Assembly (NCBI RefSeq): GCF_005795905.1
Contig: NZ_VAWE01000001.1
Location: 3,766,001-3,830,000, forward strand
Reading direction: 5' to 3'
Source of the DNA: Streptomyces marianii
GTDB lineage: Bacteria; Actinomycetota; Actinomycetes; Streptomycetales; Streptomycetaceae
DNA length: 64,000 bases
How positions within the stretch are numbered: the first letter of the stretch is position 1; each line of letters opens with the position of its first letter. The position numbers and the translations under genes were made by a program. Below are positions 7,820 to 16,947 of the stretch, in pieces. Below the pieces are notes generated by a model. It searched no databases, was not told where the DNA came from, and worked only from the letters and a program-made list of their open reading frames with translations.

Positions 7820-9290
7820 TCGCCGCGGGTCCGTCGTGCGCCAGCCGGTCCGGGACGGGCCCGCCGGCCGCGGCCGGCCAGACCAGACTCGTCCGGCCCG
7901 CGGCGGGGATGTCGTCCGCAGCGGATGGACCGGTGGCGGCCCTCGTGCCGGGAGCGGACTTGACCTCCGGTGCGCTCCCTGCCCCGCCGACGCCGGATTC
8001 GGCCGTAGCGGATGCGGAAGCGCCGGATCGGGCCGGCCCCGCCCCGGCCCGCGTGCCGGACCGAGCCGGCGTGCTCCCGCCCGGTTTGTCGGACCCCGAG
8101 GAGGCGGCGGTCAGGAAGTCCTTCCAGCCGCTCCTCGGCGCCCGGCCGACGGGCAGGGTGCGCAGTCGCCTCAGCACCTCGGGGTCCTGCGCGTCCAGCC
8201 AGTCGGCGAGCTGACGGAACGACACGCAGCGCACGTCACGCTGCACACAGACGAAACCGATGGTCTGCTCCACGGCGCGCATGTAGGCGCCGCCGTTCCA
8301 CGACTCGAAGTGGTTGCCGATGACGAGCGGCGCACGGTTACCCGTGTAGGCCCGGTTGAAGCCCTTGATCAGCCCGTCGCGCATCTGGTTTCCCCAGAAG
8401 GAGTGCATGCTGGGAGCGCCCTTCGCGGTGCCCGACTGATTGACCATGAAGTTGTAGTCCGTGGACAACGTCTCGAAGGCGCGGCCAGGCACCGGGACCA
8501 GCTGCAGGGAGAGGTCCCACAGTCCGTGTTTCCTGTCCGGCCAGATCTGCTCGCTGATGCCGCTGCTGTCATAGCGGAAGCCCTGCTTCGCGGCGACCCG
8601 GAGAAAGTTGTCACGTCCCTCCAGGCAAGGCGTACGGGCGCCGACGAGCTCCCGGTCGTAGTCGAACGGCAGCGACTGCGCGCGCGGCAGGCCCGCGTTG
8701 GTCCGCCACTCCTTCACGAACGACTTGGCCTGGGCGAGCTCGCTCTTCCACTCCTCGGGCGTCCAGGTGGCACCACCGCCCAGGGGGCCGCAGAAGTGGC
8801 CGTTGAAGTGGGTGCCGATCTCGTTCCCGTCCAGCCAGGCACCCCTCAGTTCGCGAACGGTGGCCTTGATGCCCTTGGTGTCGTTGAAGCCGATGTCGGA
8901 GCGGCCCCGTTCGTGCCGGGGAGGGTCGTACAACTCGGCCTTCGAGTCCGGGAGCAGGTACACGCCACTGAGGAAATAGGTCATCGTGATGCCGTGCTTC
9001 CTGCCCACTTCCCGGAAGTGGGAGAAGAGTTTGGTGTCGTCCTCGCCGGCCCCGTCCCAGGAGAACACCACGAACTGCGGCGGTTTCTGCCCCGGCTTCA
9101 TCCGCTCCGGGCGCGCCTGCCCCGGTTGTGCCCCGGTGTACGAGGTCGAGCCGTCGCCGATCTGACCCAGCTGGTTCCCCAGGGCACCGGAGAGCCCCGA
9201 CCCTCCTTCGCCACCGGAACATGCGGCGAGGCTCATGACGAGCGCGGTGGCCATGGCACCGAGGACAGCCTTCCGTGCGGCGGGCAGCAT
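7797..9290 (-). CDS. Polysaccharide deacetylase-like lipoprotein
   Basis: 497 residues from the ATG at 9290 (GAGGGTGG upstream). The signal peptide MLPAARKAVLGAMATALVM ends in lipobox LAAC, so it is predicted to be an exported lipoprotein. The body resembles the NodB-type carbohydrate esterase fold: QFVVFSWDGAGED for the metal/base motif and NEIGTHFNGHFCGP for the HxxxH-like motif. The C-terminal ~90 residues are a Pro/Ala/Gly/Ser-rich low-complexity tail. Substrate is unknown, possibly a wall polymer. The tail runs 23 bases into the opposite-strand ATPase gene. Confidence 0.75.
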   Translation of the reverse strand: MLPAARKAVLGAMATALVMSLAACSGGEGGSGLSGALGNQLGQIGDGSTSYTGAQPGQARPERMKPGQKPPQFVVFSWDGAGEDDTKLFSHFREVGRKHGITMTYFLSGVYLLPDSKAELYDPPRHERGRSDIGFNDTKGIKATVRELRGAWLDGNEIGTHFNGHFCGPLGGGATWTPEEWKSELAQAKSFVKEWRTNAGLPRAQSLPFDYDRELVGARTPCLEGRDNFLRVAAKQGFRYDSSGISEQIWPDRKHGLWDLSLQLVPVPGRAFETLSTDYNFMVNQSGTAKGAPSMHSFWGNQMRDGLIKGFNRAYTGNRAPLVIGNHFESWNGGAYMRAVEQTIGFVCVQRDVRCVSFRQLADWLDAQDPEVLRRLRTLPVGRAPRSGWKDFLTAASSGSDKPGGSTPARSGTRAGAGPARSGASASATAESGVGGAGSAPEVKSAPGTRAATGPSAADDIPAAGRTSLVWPAAAGGPVPDRLAHDGPAAIRPAAAR

Positions 9291-9592
9291 TCGTCCACCC
9301 TCTTTCGACGTGTGCGGTGAAGTGCGATCGATACGCCCATACGACTGCGGGCCAGAACAAAGTCGCACCAAGGGGCATGGAGCAGGGGAGACAGGCCGAT
9401 CCGGGATGATCAATCACCGGATCGAATGAGTTCATCCCGTCGCTCGCCGACGCCTGCCGGCTGAGCGGGAGGCGCTTCCCGGGCACGTGGCTCGACCACC
9501 CGCCCTACCGCAGGGGACGGGCAGCTCCCCGGGGCATCCCGCCGAACCGCTCACCCGGGGTGAACCGACCCGGTGCGGCATACGTGAGTACG

Positions 9593-9632
9593 AGTGGCCC
9601 CTTCCCCCACCGCCCGGGGAGAAGGGGCCACT
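9593..9632. terminator. Strong hairpin, orphan terminator
   Basis: Perfect 12-bp arms 9593-9604 and 9621-9632 (AGTGGCCCCTTC/GAAGGGGCCACT), 16-base loop. It sits between two divergent genes, so it terminates no annotated gene. It may be a leftover of a lost gene or an insulator. Confidence 0.5.
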
Positions 9633-9679
9633 TGTCCAGGACGGCGGACCGGGCGTCCCACCGGCCACCTCAGCCCTCA

Positions 9680-9695
9680 ATAGGTCTAAACCAAT
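9680..9695. promoter_or_regulatory. Candidate DasR-type (dre) operator upstream of acsA
   Basis: ATAGGTCTAAACCAAT matches the Streptomyces DasR/GntR consensus (core TGGTCTAGACCA) at 10 of 12 core positions and lies 93 bases before the acsA start. DasR links N-acetylglucosamine to carbon metabolism. Control of acsA by DasR is an inference. Confidence 0.45.
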
Positions 9696-9787
9696 TTCTT
9701 GAAGGCCCTTGTCACCCGGCCATCCGCCTGATGAGCTATGGCGTGGGACACATAGGCACATAGGACGCCCTGGGAAAGGGAGATGTC

Positions 9788-11743
9788 GTGAGCAACGAGA
9801 GCCTGGCCAACCTCTTGAAGGAAGAGCGGCGGTTCGCACCGCCGGCCGAGCTGGCCGCGCACGCCAACGTGACGGCGGAGGCGTACGAGCGGGCCGCGGC
9901 GGACAGGCTTGGCTTCTGGGCCGAGCAGGCGCGACGGCTCAGCTGGACCAAGGAGCCGACCGAGATCCTGGACTGGTCGAACCCGCCCTTCGCCAAGTGG
10001 TTCGCCGACGGCAAGCTCAACGTCGCGTACAACTGCGTGGACCGGCACGTCGAGGCCGGTCACGGGGACCGCGTCGCCATCCACTTCGAGGGCGAACCGG
10101 GCGACAGCCGGTCCCTCACCTACGCCGAACTCAAGGACGAGGTCTCCCGGGCCGCCAACGCCCTTACGGAGCTTGGCGTCCGCAAGGGCGACCGGGTCGC
10201 GGTCTACCTGCCCATGATCCCCGAGGCCGCCGTGGCCATGCTGGCCTGCGCCCGGATCGGCGCCGCGCACTCGGTCGTCTTCGGCGGATTCTCGGCGGAC
10301 GCGGTCGCGTCCCGCATCCAGGACGCCGACGCCAAGCTGGTGATCACCGCCGACGGTGGCTACCGCCGCGGCAAGCCCGGCGCCCTCAAGCCCGCCATCG
10401 ACGAGGCGGTCGCCAAGTGCCCGCAGGTCGAGCACGTGCTGGTGGTCCGCCGCACCGGCCAGGACACCGCGATCACCGAGGGCCGGGACGTGTGGTGGCA
10501 CGACGTCGTCGACCGCCAGCCGACCGAGCACACCCCCGAGGGGTTCGACGCGGAGCACCCGCTTTTCATCCTGTACACGTCCGGCACCACGGGTAAGCCG
10601 AAGGGGATCCTGCACACCTCCGGCGGCTACCTCACCCAGGCGGCCTACACCCACCACGCCGTCTTCGACCTCAAACCGGAGACCGACGTCTACTGGTGCA
10701 CGGCCGACATCGGCTGGGTGACCGGACACTCGTACATCGTGTACGGCCCCCTCGCCAACGGGGCGACGCAGGTGATGTACGAGGGCACGCCCGACACCCC
10801 GCACCAGGGCCGCTTCTGGGAGGTCGTCCAGAAGTACGGCGTCACGATCCTCTACACGGCGCCGACGGCGATCCGCACGTTCATGAAGTGGGGCGACGAC
10901 ATCCCCGCCAAGTTCGACCTGTCGAGCCTGCGCGTCCTCGGCTCGGTCGGCGAGCCGATCAACCCCGAGGCGTGGATCTGGTACCGGGAGCACATCGGAG
11001 GCGGATCCGCGCCCATCGTGGACACCTGGTGGCAGACCGAGACCGGGGCCATGATGATCTCGCCGCTGCCCGGCGTCACGGAGACCAAGCCCGGATCGGC
11101 CCAGCGTCCCCTGCCCGGCATCGCCGCGACCGTCGTCGACGACGACGGCCACGAGGTGCCCGACGGCGGCGGTGGCTATCTGGTCCTCACCGAGCCGTGG
11201 CCGTCGATGCTCCGCACTATCTGGGGCGACGACCAGCGCTTCATCGACACCTACTGGTCGCGGTTCGAGGGCCGGTACTTCGCGGGCGACGGCGCGAAGA
11301 AGGACGACGACGGCGACATCTGGCTACTGGGCCGCGTCGACGACGTGATGCTGGTCTCCGGCCACAACATCTCGACGACCGAGGTCGAGTCGGCCCTGGT
11401 CTCGCATCCCAAGGTCGCCGAGGCCGCCGTCGTCGGCGCGGCCGACGAGACGACCGGCCAGGCCATCGTGGCGTTCGTGATCCTGCGCGGGACCGCGAGC
11501 GAGGACGAGAGCCTCGTCGCCGAGCTCCGCAACCACGTCGGTGCGACGCTCGGGCCGATCGCCAAGCCCAAGCGCGTACTGCCGGTGGCCGAGCTGCCCA
11601 AGACCCGGTCCGGCAAGATCATGCGCCGGCTGCTGCGGGACGTGGCGGAGAACCGCCAGCTCGGTGACGTCACGACACTCACCGACTCCTCCGTGATGGA
11701 TCTCATCCAGTCCAAGCTGCCTACGGCGGCCTCGGAGGACTGA
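9788..11743 (+). CDS. acsA: Acetyl-CoA synthetase
   Basis: 651 residues, the normal length for Acs. It activates acetate via acetyl-AMP to acetyl-CoA in the cytoplasm. Motifs: the AMP-binding P-loop YTSGTTGKPKG (about 263-273), VDTWWQTETGAMMIS (A5-like), YFAGDGAKKDDDGDIWLLGRVDD (A7/A8), and near the C-terminus PKTRSGKIMRR, with the catalytic Lys that is regulated by acetylation in this family. The start is GTG with GGGAGA upstream. A terminator follows at 11762, and the gene stands alone. Confidence 0.97.
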   Translation: MSNESLANLLKEERRFAPPAELAAHANVTAEAYERAAADRLGFWAEQARRLSWTKEPTEILDWSNPPFAKWFADGKLNVAYNCVDRHVEAGHGDRVAIHFEGEPGDSRSLTYAELKDEVSRAANALTELGVRKGDRVAVYLPMIPEAAVAMLACARIGAAHSVVFGGFSADAVASRIQDADAKLVITADGGYRRGKPGALKPAIDEAVAKCPQVEHVLVVRRTGQDTAITEGRDVWWHDVVDRQPTEHTPEGFDAEHPLFILYTSGTTGKPKGILHTSGGYLTQAAYTHHAVFDLKPETDVYWCTADIGWVTGHSYIVYGPLANGATQVMYEGTPDTPHQGRFWEVVQKYGVTILYTAPTAIRTFMKWGDDIPAKFDLSSLRVLGSVGEPINPEAWIWYREHIGGGSAPIVDTWWQTETGAMMISPLPGVTETKPGSAQRPLPGIAATVVDDDGHEVPDGGGGYLVLTEPWPSMLRTIWGDDQRFIDTYWSRFEGRYFAGDGAKKDDDGDIWLLGRVDDVMLVSGHNISTTEVESALVSHPKVAEAAVVGAADETTGQAIVAFVILRGTASEDESLVAELRNHVGATLGPIAKPKRVLPVAELPKTRSGKIMRRLLRDVAENRQLGDVTTLTDSSVMDLIQSKLPTAASED

Positions 11744-11761
11744 GTCGGCAGGTCACCGCCA

Positions 11762-11793
11762 GGGGCACCCGGAGCGAACGCGCCGGGTGCCCC
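11762..11793 (+). terminator. acsA terminator
   Basis: 11-bp perfect stem GGGGCACCCGG/CCGGGTGCCCC (11762-11772/11783-11793) followed by CTTT, 19 bases after the acsA stop. Confidence 0.85.
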
Positions 11794-11957
11794 CTTTGCG
11801 CCTAAGGTGAAGATCAACGGTTGTCCCGACGTACCTCCGCCCAGGTCATTAGGTAGGGTAAGGAATCGCGTCAACGACGCGGCAGGAAACCGAGGTGTGC
11901 CGGGAAGTCTGGTCGGCATGTGCCGTGCCGTGCCCATCCGACCGGAGGTCCCCACTC

Positions 11958-13355
11958 GTGGCAGCGCCGACCCCCACCCCCCGCAAGTTCCTCGGACGCC
12001 TCTCCCTCCCCGAGCGGAACTTCGTGGCGGACGCCCTGCGCACCGAGACGGTCGGCGGGATCCTGCTCCTGGCCGCCGCCGTCGCCGCACTCCTCTGGGC
12101 GAACACCCCGCTCGGCCCCAGCTACGAGGCCGTGGCCGACTTCCATCTGGGCCCGGCGTCCCTCGGGCTCGACCTGTCCATCCAGCACTGGGCGGCCGAC
12201 GGACTGCTGGCGATCTTCTTCTTCGTCGCCGGGATCGAGCTCAAGCGGGAGCTCGTCGCAGGCGAGCTGCGCGACCCCAAGGCCGCGGCGCTCCCCGTCA
12301 TCGCCGCCGTGTGCGGTATGGCGGCCCCCGCACTGGTCTACACGCTGGTCAGCAGCGCCGGCGGCGGCTCGCTGGCGGGCTGGGCGGTGCCCACGGCCAC
12401 CGACATCGCCTTCGCCCTCGCAGTGCTGGCGGTGATCGGCACCTCGCTCCCGTCCGCAGTCCGCGCCTTCCTCCTCACACTCGCCGTCGTCGACGACCTC
12501 TTCGCGATCCTGATCATCGCGATCTTCTTCACCAGCGATCTGAACTTCGCCGCGCTCGGCGGGGCCCTGGCCGGCCTCGCGGTCTTCTGGCTGCTGCTGC
12601 GCAAGGGCGTACGCGGCTGGTACGTCTACGTCCCGCTGGCCCTGGTCATCTGGGGACTCATGTACAACAGCGGCGTCCACGCCACCATCGCCGGTGTCGC
12701 CATGGGCCTGATGCTGCGCTGCACCCGGCGCGAGGGCGAGGAGCAATCCCCCGGCGAGCACATCGAGCACCTCGTGCGGCCGATCTCGGCCGGCCTCGCC
12801 GTACCGCTGTTCGCGCTGTTCTCGGCCGGGGTCAGCGTCTCGGGCGGCGCACTGCACGCCGTCTTCACCCGTCCCGAGCCCCTCGGGGTCGTGCTCGGCC
12901 TGGTGGTCGGCAAGACCTTCGGCATCTTCGGCGGCACCTGGCTGGCCGCCCGCTTCACCAGGGCCGAACTCAACGAGGACCTTGCCTGGCCGGACGTCTT
13001 CGCCGTCGCGTCGCTGGCCGGCATCGGCTTCACGGTCTCCCTGCTCATCGGCGAGCTGGCCTTCGCCGGCGACGCCGTCCTGGCGGACGAGGTCAAGGCG
13101 GCCGTGCTGCTCGGCTCCCTGATCGCCGCGGTGATCGCCTGTGTGCTCCTGAAACTACGAGTACGCACGTACCAGGCGCTGTGCGAGGCGGAGGATCGCG
13201 ACGAGGACCAGGACGGCATCCCGGACGTGTACGAACAGGACAACCCGGAGTATCACCTGCGGATGGCCGAGATCTACGAGAAGAAGGCCGCGGAGCACCG
13301 GCGCAAGGCGGAAGTCGCGGGTGCGTCGCGCGCCGACGGCGACAGTCCGGCATGA
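11958..13355 (+). CDS. nhaA: Na+/H+ antiporter NhaA
   Basis: 465 residues from the GTG at 11958 (GGAGG 9 bases upstream). It is an electrogenic Na+/H+ exchanger of the cytoplasmic membrane with about 12 helices. The signature region ATDIAFALAVLAVIG and the ion-binding Asp pair in LAVVDDLFAILIIA match NhaA, and FFFVAGIELKRELVAGEL is another family hallmark. The soluble C-terminal tail (about 55 residues) is unusual: DRDEDQDGIPDVYEQDN resembles a thrombospondin type 3 calcium-binding repeat and is followed by a Lys/Glu-rich helix. The holin-like gene follows after 39 bases. Confidence 0.95.
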   Translation: MAAPTPTPRKFLGRLSLPERNFVADALRTETVGGILLLAAAVAALLWANTPLGPSYEAVADFHLGPASLGLDLSIQHWAADGLLAIFFFVAGIELKRELVAGELRDPKAAALPVIAAVCGMAAPALVYTLVSSAGGGSLAGWAVPTATDIAFALAVLAVIGTSLPSAVRAFLLTLAVVDDLFAILIIAIFFTSDLNFAALGGALAGLAVFWLLLRKGVRGWYVYVPLALVIWGLMYNSGVHATIAGVAMGLMLRCTRREGEEQSPGEHIEHLVRPISAGLAVPLFALFSAGVSVSGGALHAVFTRPEPLGVVLGLVVGKTFGIFGGTWLAARFTRAELNEDLAWPDVFAVASLAGIGFTVSLLIGELAFAGDAVLADEVKAAVLLGSLIAAVIACVLLKLRVRTYQALCEAEDRDEDQDGIPDVYEQDNPEYHLRMAEIYEKKAAEHRRKAEVAGASRADGDSPA

Positions 13356-13394
13356 TCTGACAGCAGATCCGAAGCAGAGATGAGGGAGTCACCG

Positions 13395-13898
13395 ATGAGC
13401 GACCCCGGCAGCACGACCACCGCCGTCGAAGCCGCGGGCGACGTGGTCGGACCGGTTCGGCTGGCCGGCGCCGACAAGACCATGGGACAGCTGGTGGCGA
13501 CGGCGACCGCCGAGATGTCCGCCCTGGTGCACGACGAGATCGCGCTGGCCAAGGCCGAACTCAGGCAGGACGTCAAGCGGGGGGTGACGGGCGGGGTGGC
13601 CGGCACGGTCGCCGGGGTGCTCGCCCTGTTCTCCCTGCCGGTGCTGAGCTTCGCCGCCGCCTACGGCATCCACAACCTCGGTCTGGGACTCGCCTGGTCG
13701 TTCCTGATCGTGGGAGCGGCTTTCCTGCTGCTCGCGGGCCTGGCGGCGCTGCTGGCCATGACCAAGTTCAAGAAGGTCAAGCCGCCGGAGCGCTCCCTCG
13801 CCTCGGCCAAGCAGACGGCCGCCGTGCTCCAGAACGCCAAGCCGCACCCCCGAGGGGCGAAGGACCCGTCCACATCTGTGGCACGCTCGTCCGCATGA
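13395..13898 (+). CDS. Holin-like phage-holin-family III membrane protein (DUF1469)
   Basis: 167 residues from the ATG at 13395 (GGGAG 7-8 bases upstream). It has an N-terminal amphipathic helix (MGQLVATATAEMSALVHDEIALAKAEL) and two membrane helices (about 70-90 and 100-125), then a basic tail. The architecture matches actinobacterial DUF1469 proteins annotated as putative holins. A lysis role is unproven in chromosomal copies. It probably shares an mRNA with nhaA and overlaps the next gene by 4 bases. Confidence 0.8.
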   Translation: MSDPGSTTTAVEAAGDVVGPVRLAGADKTMGQLVATATAEMSALVHDEIALAKAELRQDVKRGVTGGVAGTVAGVLALFSLPVLSFAAAYGIHNLGLGLAWSFLIVGAAFLLLAGLAALLAMTKFKKVKPPERSLASAKQTAAVLQNAKPHPRGAKDPSTSVARSSA

Positions 13899-14857
13899 CG
13901 GCACCCGATACGCCCTCTGTCGGCAACGGAAACAGCACCGGAAACAGAAACGGCGGCCCCGTGCGGATCGATGGGCCCTGGACCCATCGTGACGTGGCGG
14001 CCAACGGTGCGCGCTTCCACATCGCGGAACTGGGCGACGGGCCGCTGGTGCTGCTGCTGCACGGCTTCCCACAGTTCTGGTGGACCTGGCGGCACCAGCT
14101 GACCGCGCTGGCCGACGCGGGCTTCCGCGCGGTCGCGATGGACCTCCGCGGCGTGGGAGGCAGCGACCGTACGCCCCGGGGTTACGACCCGGCGAACCTC
14201 GCGCTCGACATCACCGGCGTCGTACGGTCCCTCGGCGAGCCCGACGCGGCCCTCGTCGGGCACGGCCTCGGCGGCTACCTCGCCTGGACGGCGGCCGTGA
14301 TGCGGCCCAAGCTCGTCCGCCGGCTCGCGGTCGCCTCGATGCCGCACCCGCGCCGCTGGCGCTCCTCGATGCTCGGCGACTTCGCACAGAGCCGCGCCGG
14401 ATCGTATGTGTGGGGCTTCCAGCGGCCGTGGCTGCCGGAGCGTCAGCTCCTCGCGGACGACGCGGCCTTGGTCGGCCGACTGATCCGGGAGTGGTCCGGT
14501 CCGCGCCCTCCCGAGGAGGACACACTCGACGTCTACCGCCGGGCCATGTCCATCCCGTCGACGGCGCACTGCTCGATCGAGCCGTACCGGTGGATGGTGC
14601 GGTCGATCGCGCGTCCGGACGGCATCCAGTTCAACCGCAGGATGAAGCGCCCCGTCCGGGTGCCGACGCTCCATCTCCACGGCTCACTGGACCCGGCGAT
14701 GCGTACGAGCAGCGCGGCGGGATCGGGCCGGTACGTCGAAGCCCCGTACCGCTGGCGGCTCTTCGACGGTCTCGGCCACTTCCCCCATGAGGAGGACCCC
14801 GCGGCGTTCTCCAACGAGCTCATCAACTGGCTGAAGGACCCCGAGCCCGACCGCTGA
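13895..14857 (+). CDS. Alpha/beta-hydrolase, epoxide-hydrolase-like, nucleophile missing
   Basis: 320 residues. The fold is clear: oxyanion-hole HGFPQFWWTW (56-65), as in epoxide hydrolases; DLRGVGGSD; acid-strand LHGSLDP; and C-terminal GLGHFPHEEDP with the catalytic-type His. The nucleophile elbow is GHGLGG (122-127), so the position that is Asp in epoxide hydrolases (GHDWGG) or Ser in esterases is Gly124. Normal covalent catalysis is not expected unless another residue substitutes. The ATG overlaps the upstream stop (ATGA), so translation is coupled to the holin-like gene. Confidence 0.8.
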   Translation: MTAPDTPSVGNGNSTGNRNGGPVRIDGPWTHRDVAANGARFHIAELGDGPLVLLLHGFPQFWWTWRHQLTALADAGFRAVAMDLRGVGGSDRTPRGYDPANLALDITGVVRSLGEPDAALVGHGLGGYLAWTAAVMRPKLVRRLAVASMPHPRRWRSSMLGDFAQSRAGSYVWGFQRPWLPERQLLADDAALVGRLIREWSGPRPPEEDTLDVYRRAMSIPSTAHCSIEPYRWMVRSIARPDGIQFNRRMKRPVRVPTLHLHGSLDPAMRTSSAAGSGRYVEAPYRWRLFDGLGHFPHEEDPAAFSNELINWLKDPEPDR

Positions 14858-15632
14858 CCGCGGCTGCGGCGCGCCCCGGCCCGGCAGAGCCGATTCCGAC
14901 GACGGGACCGCCGGACGCCGACAGGGGGCACCGTCCCGCGAACGGGTGTGCGACGAACGGGGATTGCCCGGCGCATAGGCCAATTGGCGGGCCCAGACGC
15001 GGTTACCGACCTTGGGGCACGGGCACACGTCGGGGTATGGGCTGGACGCACGACTACAGTGACACAGCACGCAACTCCCGCTCGGCCTCCGCGCCGGTAG
15101 GGGACGAAAGGGGCGGCCCCCAGGGGCGGGGCCATGATCCCCGTCTCGGGATTCCGCGCATCCTCCGCCGCCGGGCCCGCTGGGTCTCGGCACGACTGCG
15201 CCATCCTCGCGGCTGACGCCGTCACAGCGGCGTCCGCGTCACCTGCTCACACACGTCCACAGGGGCTGACGCTCCTGTGGACGCGGAGACCTGCGCAGAG
15301 GCACATGCCTTCCCGGGGACAACCGTCTGTCCGGGGTGCTGTTCTCCGGGGTGCGCCACACACCCGGGCCGGCTGTTCGCCGGCACGGGTCATGCCCGGG
15401 CGCATGGGTGCCCGGCCCACACGGAACGTCCCGACGCCGGCGTCAGAGGCACAGCGGGTGTCCGTGCCCGGACCGTAACGGCAGGTGCCGTGTGCCCGGA
15501 CCGGACGGCACACCTGCACACGGGCGAGGGGCCTCCTCACGCATGCCGTGTGCCCGGGCCATGACACGCGTCCGCGACCGACGTCCGGGCCGGGGGCGGT
15601 GCCGGTCGTCGCGCACCCGTCGGCGGCTCGCG
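14858..15632. other. 775-base gene-poor region between convergent genes
   Basis: No convincing gene is seen in any frame. It holds a perfect 10-bp inverted repeat at 15254-15263/15274-15283 (CGTCCACAGG/CCTGTGGACG), a likely terminator, and a stretch (about 15400-15570) with repeated GTGCCCGG words. Confidence 0.5.
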
Positions 15633-16838
15633 TCAGAGCGCGCAGCCCTGGCTGTCGACCTCCTGGTTGGCCATGCGGCCGAGCCTGATGTCGTCGCGAA
15701 TCTCGTCCGCCGTCAGCGCATAGCCGGTCTCGGCGTCGTCCAGGGACCGGGCGAAGATCACTCCGTACACCTGCCCGTCGGCGGTGAGCAGCGGACCGCC
15801 GGAGTTGCCCTGGCGGACCGTCGCGAACAGCGAGTAGACGTCGCGGCGCACCTCGCCGCGGCGGTAGATGTCGGGACCCTTGGCGTCTATACGGCCGCGG
15901 ACGCGCGCCGAGCGCACGTCGTACGACCCGTTCTCCGGGAAGCCCGCGACGATGGCACTGTCACCGGTGCGGGCGTCACCGTCGGTGAAGCGGAGGGGCG
16001 GTGCCTTCAGGTCGGGGACGTCCAGTACGGCGATATCACGCTGCCAGTCGTAGAGGACGACCTTGGCGTCGTACCGCCGGCCCTCGCCGCCTATCTGCAC
16101 GGTCGGCTCGTCCACTCCGCCCACGACGTGCGCGTTCGTCATGACCCGGCGCTCGGCGAAGACGAAGCCCGTGCCCTCGAGCACCTTGTTGCAGCTCTGC
16201 GCGGTGCCGACGACCTTGACGATGGACCGCTGGGCGCGCGCCGTGACCGGGCTGTCGACCAGCGCCGGGTCCGGCGGCCTGACCTCGGTGATGGGCTCGT
16301 TGGCGAAGGGGCTGAAGACGTGCGGGAAGCCGTTCTGCGCGAGGATGGACCGGTAGTCGTCGAACCACGTGCCCGCCTGTGCCGGCAGCACCCGGGAGAC
16401 ACCGTGAAGGATCTTGGAGTTCCGGACCTCCGTGCCGAACGGGGGCAGGGTGGTGCCGGCGACGAGGAGGCCGATGATCCAGGCCACCAGCAGCATCGCG
16501 AGGACGTTCACGAGGGCGCCGCCGGTCGCGTCGAGCGCGCGAGCCGGGGTCCAGGTGATGTACCGGCGGAGCTTGTTGCCGAGGTGGGTGGTGAGCGCCT
16601 GCCCGACGGACGCGAAGACGATCACGATCACGACGGCGACGATCGCCGCTGCCGTGGACACCTCCGTCCCGTTCGTCATCCGGTCCCAGACGAACGGGAG
16701 CAGATAGACCGCGACGAGTCCACCGCCGAGGAACCCGATCACCGACAGGATGCCGACGACGAAGCCCTGACGGTACCCGACGACGGCGAACCACACAGCG
16801 GCGAGCAGCAGCAGGATGTCCAGCACGTTCACCGTCAT
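15633..16838 (-). CDS. MarP-like membrane serine protease with CvpA domain
   Basis: 401 residues from the ATG at 16838 (GAGG upstream). The N-terminal ~130 residues carry four predicted membrane helices (about 5-20, 28-50, 62-80, 110-130) of the CvpA type. The extracytoplasmic chymotrypsin-like domain has His237 (TNAHVVG), Asp268 (RDIAVLD) and Ser346 (GNSGGP). Mycobacterial MarP has the same layout and is needed for acid tolerance through wall-hydrolase processing; that role here is an inference. It is the first gene of a minus-strand group followed upstream by the Nudix gene. Confidence 0.9.
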   Translation of the reverse strand: MTVNVLDILLLLAAVWFAVVGYRQGFVVGILSVIGFLGGGLVAVYLLPFVWDRMTNGTEVSTAAAIVAVVIVIVFASVGQALTTHLGNKLRRYITWTPARALDATGGALVNVLAMLLVAWIIGLLVAGTTLPPFGTEVRNSKILHGVSRVLPAQAGTWFDDYRSILAQNGFPHVFSPFANEPITEVRPPDPALVDSPVTARAQRSIVKVVGTAQSCNKVLEGTGFVFAERRVMTNAHVVGGVDEPTVQIGGEGRRYDAKVVLYDWQRDIAVLDVPDLKAPPLRFTDGDARTGDSAIVAGFPENGSYDVRSARVRGRIDAKGPDIYRRGEVRRDVYSLFATVRQGNSGGPLLTADGQVYGVIFARSLDDAETGYALTADEIRDDIRLGRMANQEVDSQGCAL

Positions 16839-16947
16839 TAGCCTCGCAGTTTCGTCGTCCGGCACTCCGTCCGGCAGGAAGGTCCCGGATCAGCTCCTGG
16901 TGACACCGGACCGGCCACCGGAAGAACACAGCACGTGGGCAACGGTC

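Larger units (their letters stand above)
9291..9787. promoter_or_regulatory. Divergent promoter region, deacetylase lipoprotein / acsA
   Basis: 497 bases between divergent starts. No gene is seen. It contains a strong 12-bp hairpin (9593-9632) and a DasR-type palindrome (9680-9695), listed separately. Confidence 0.6.
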
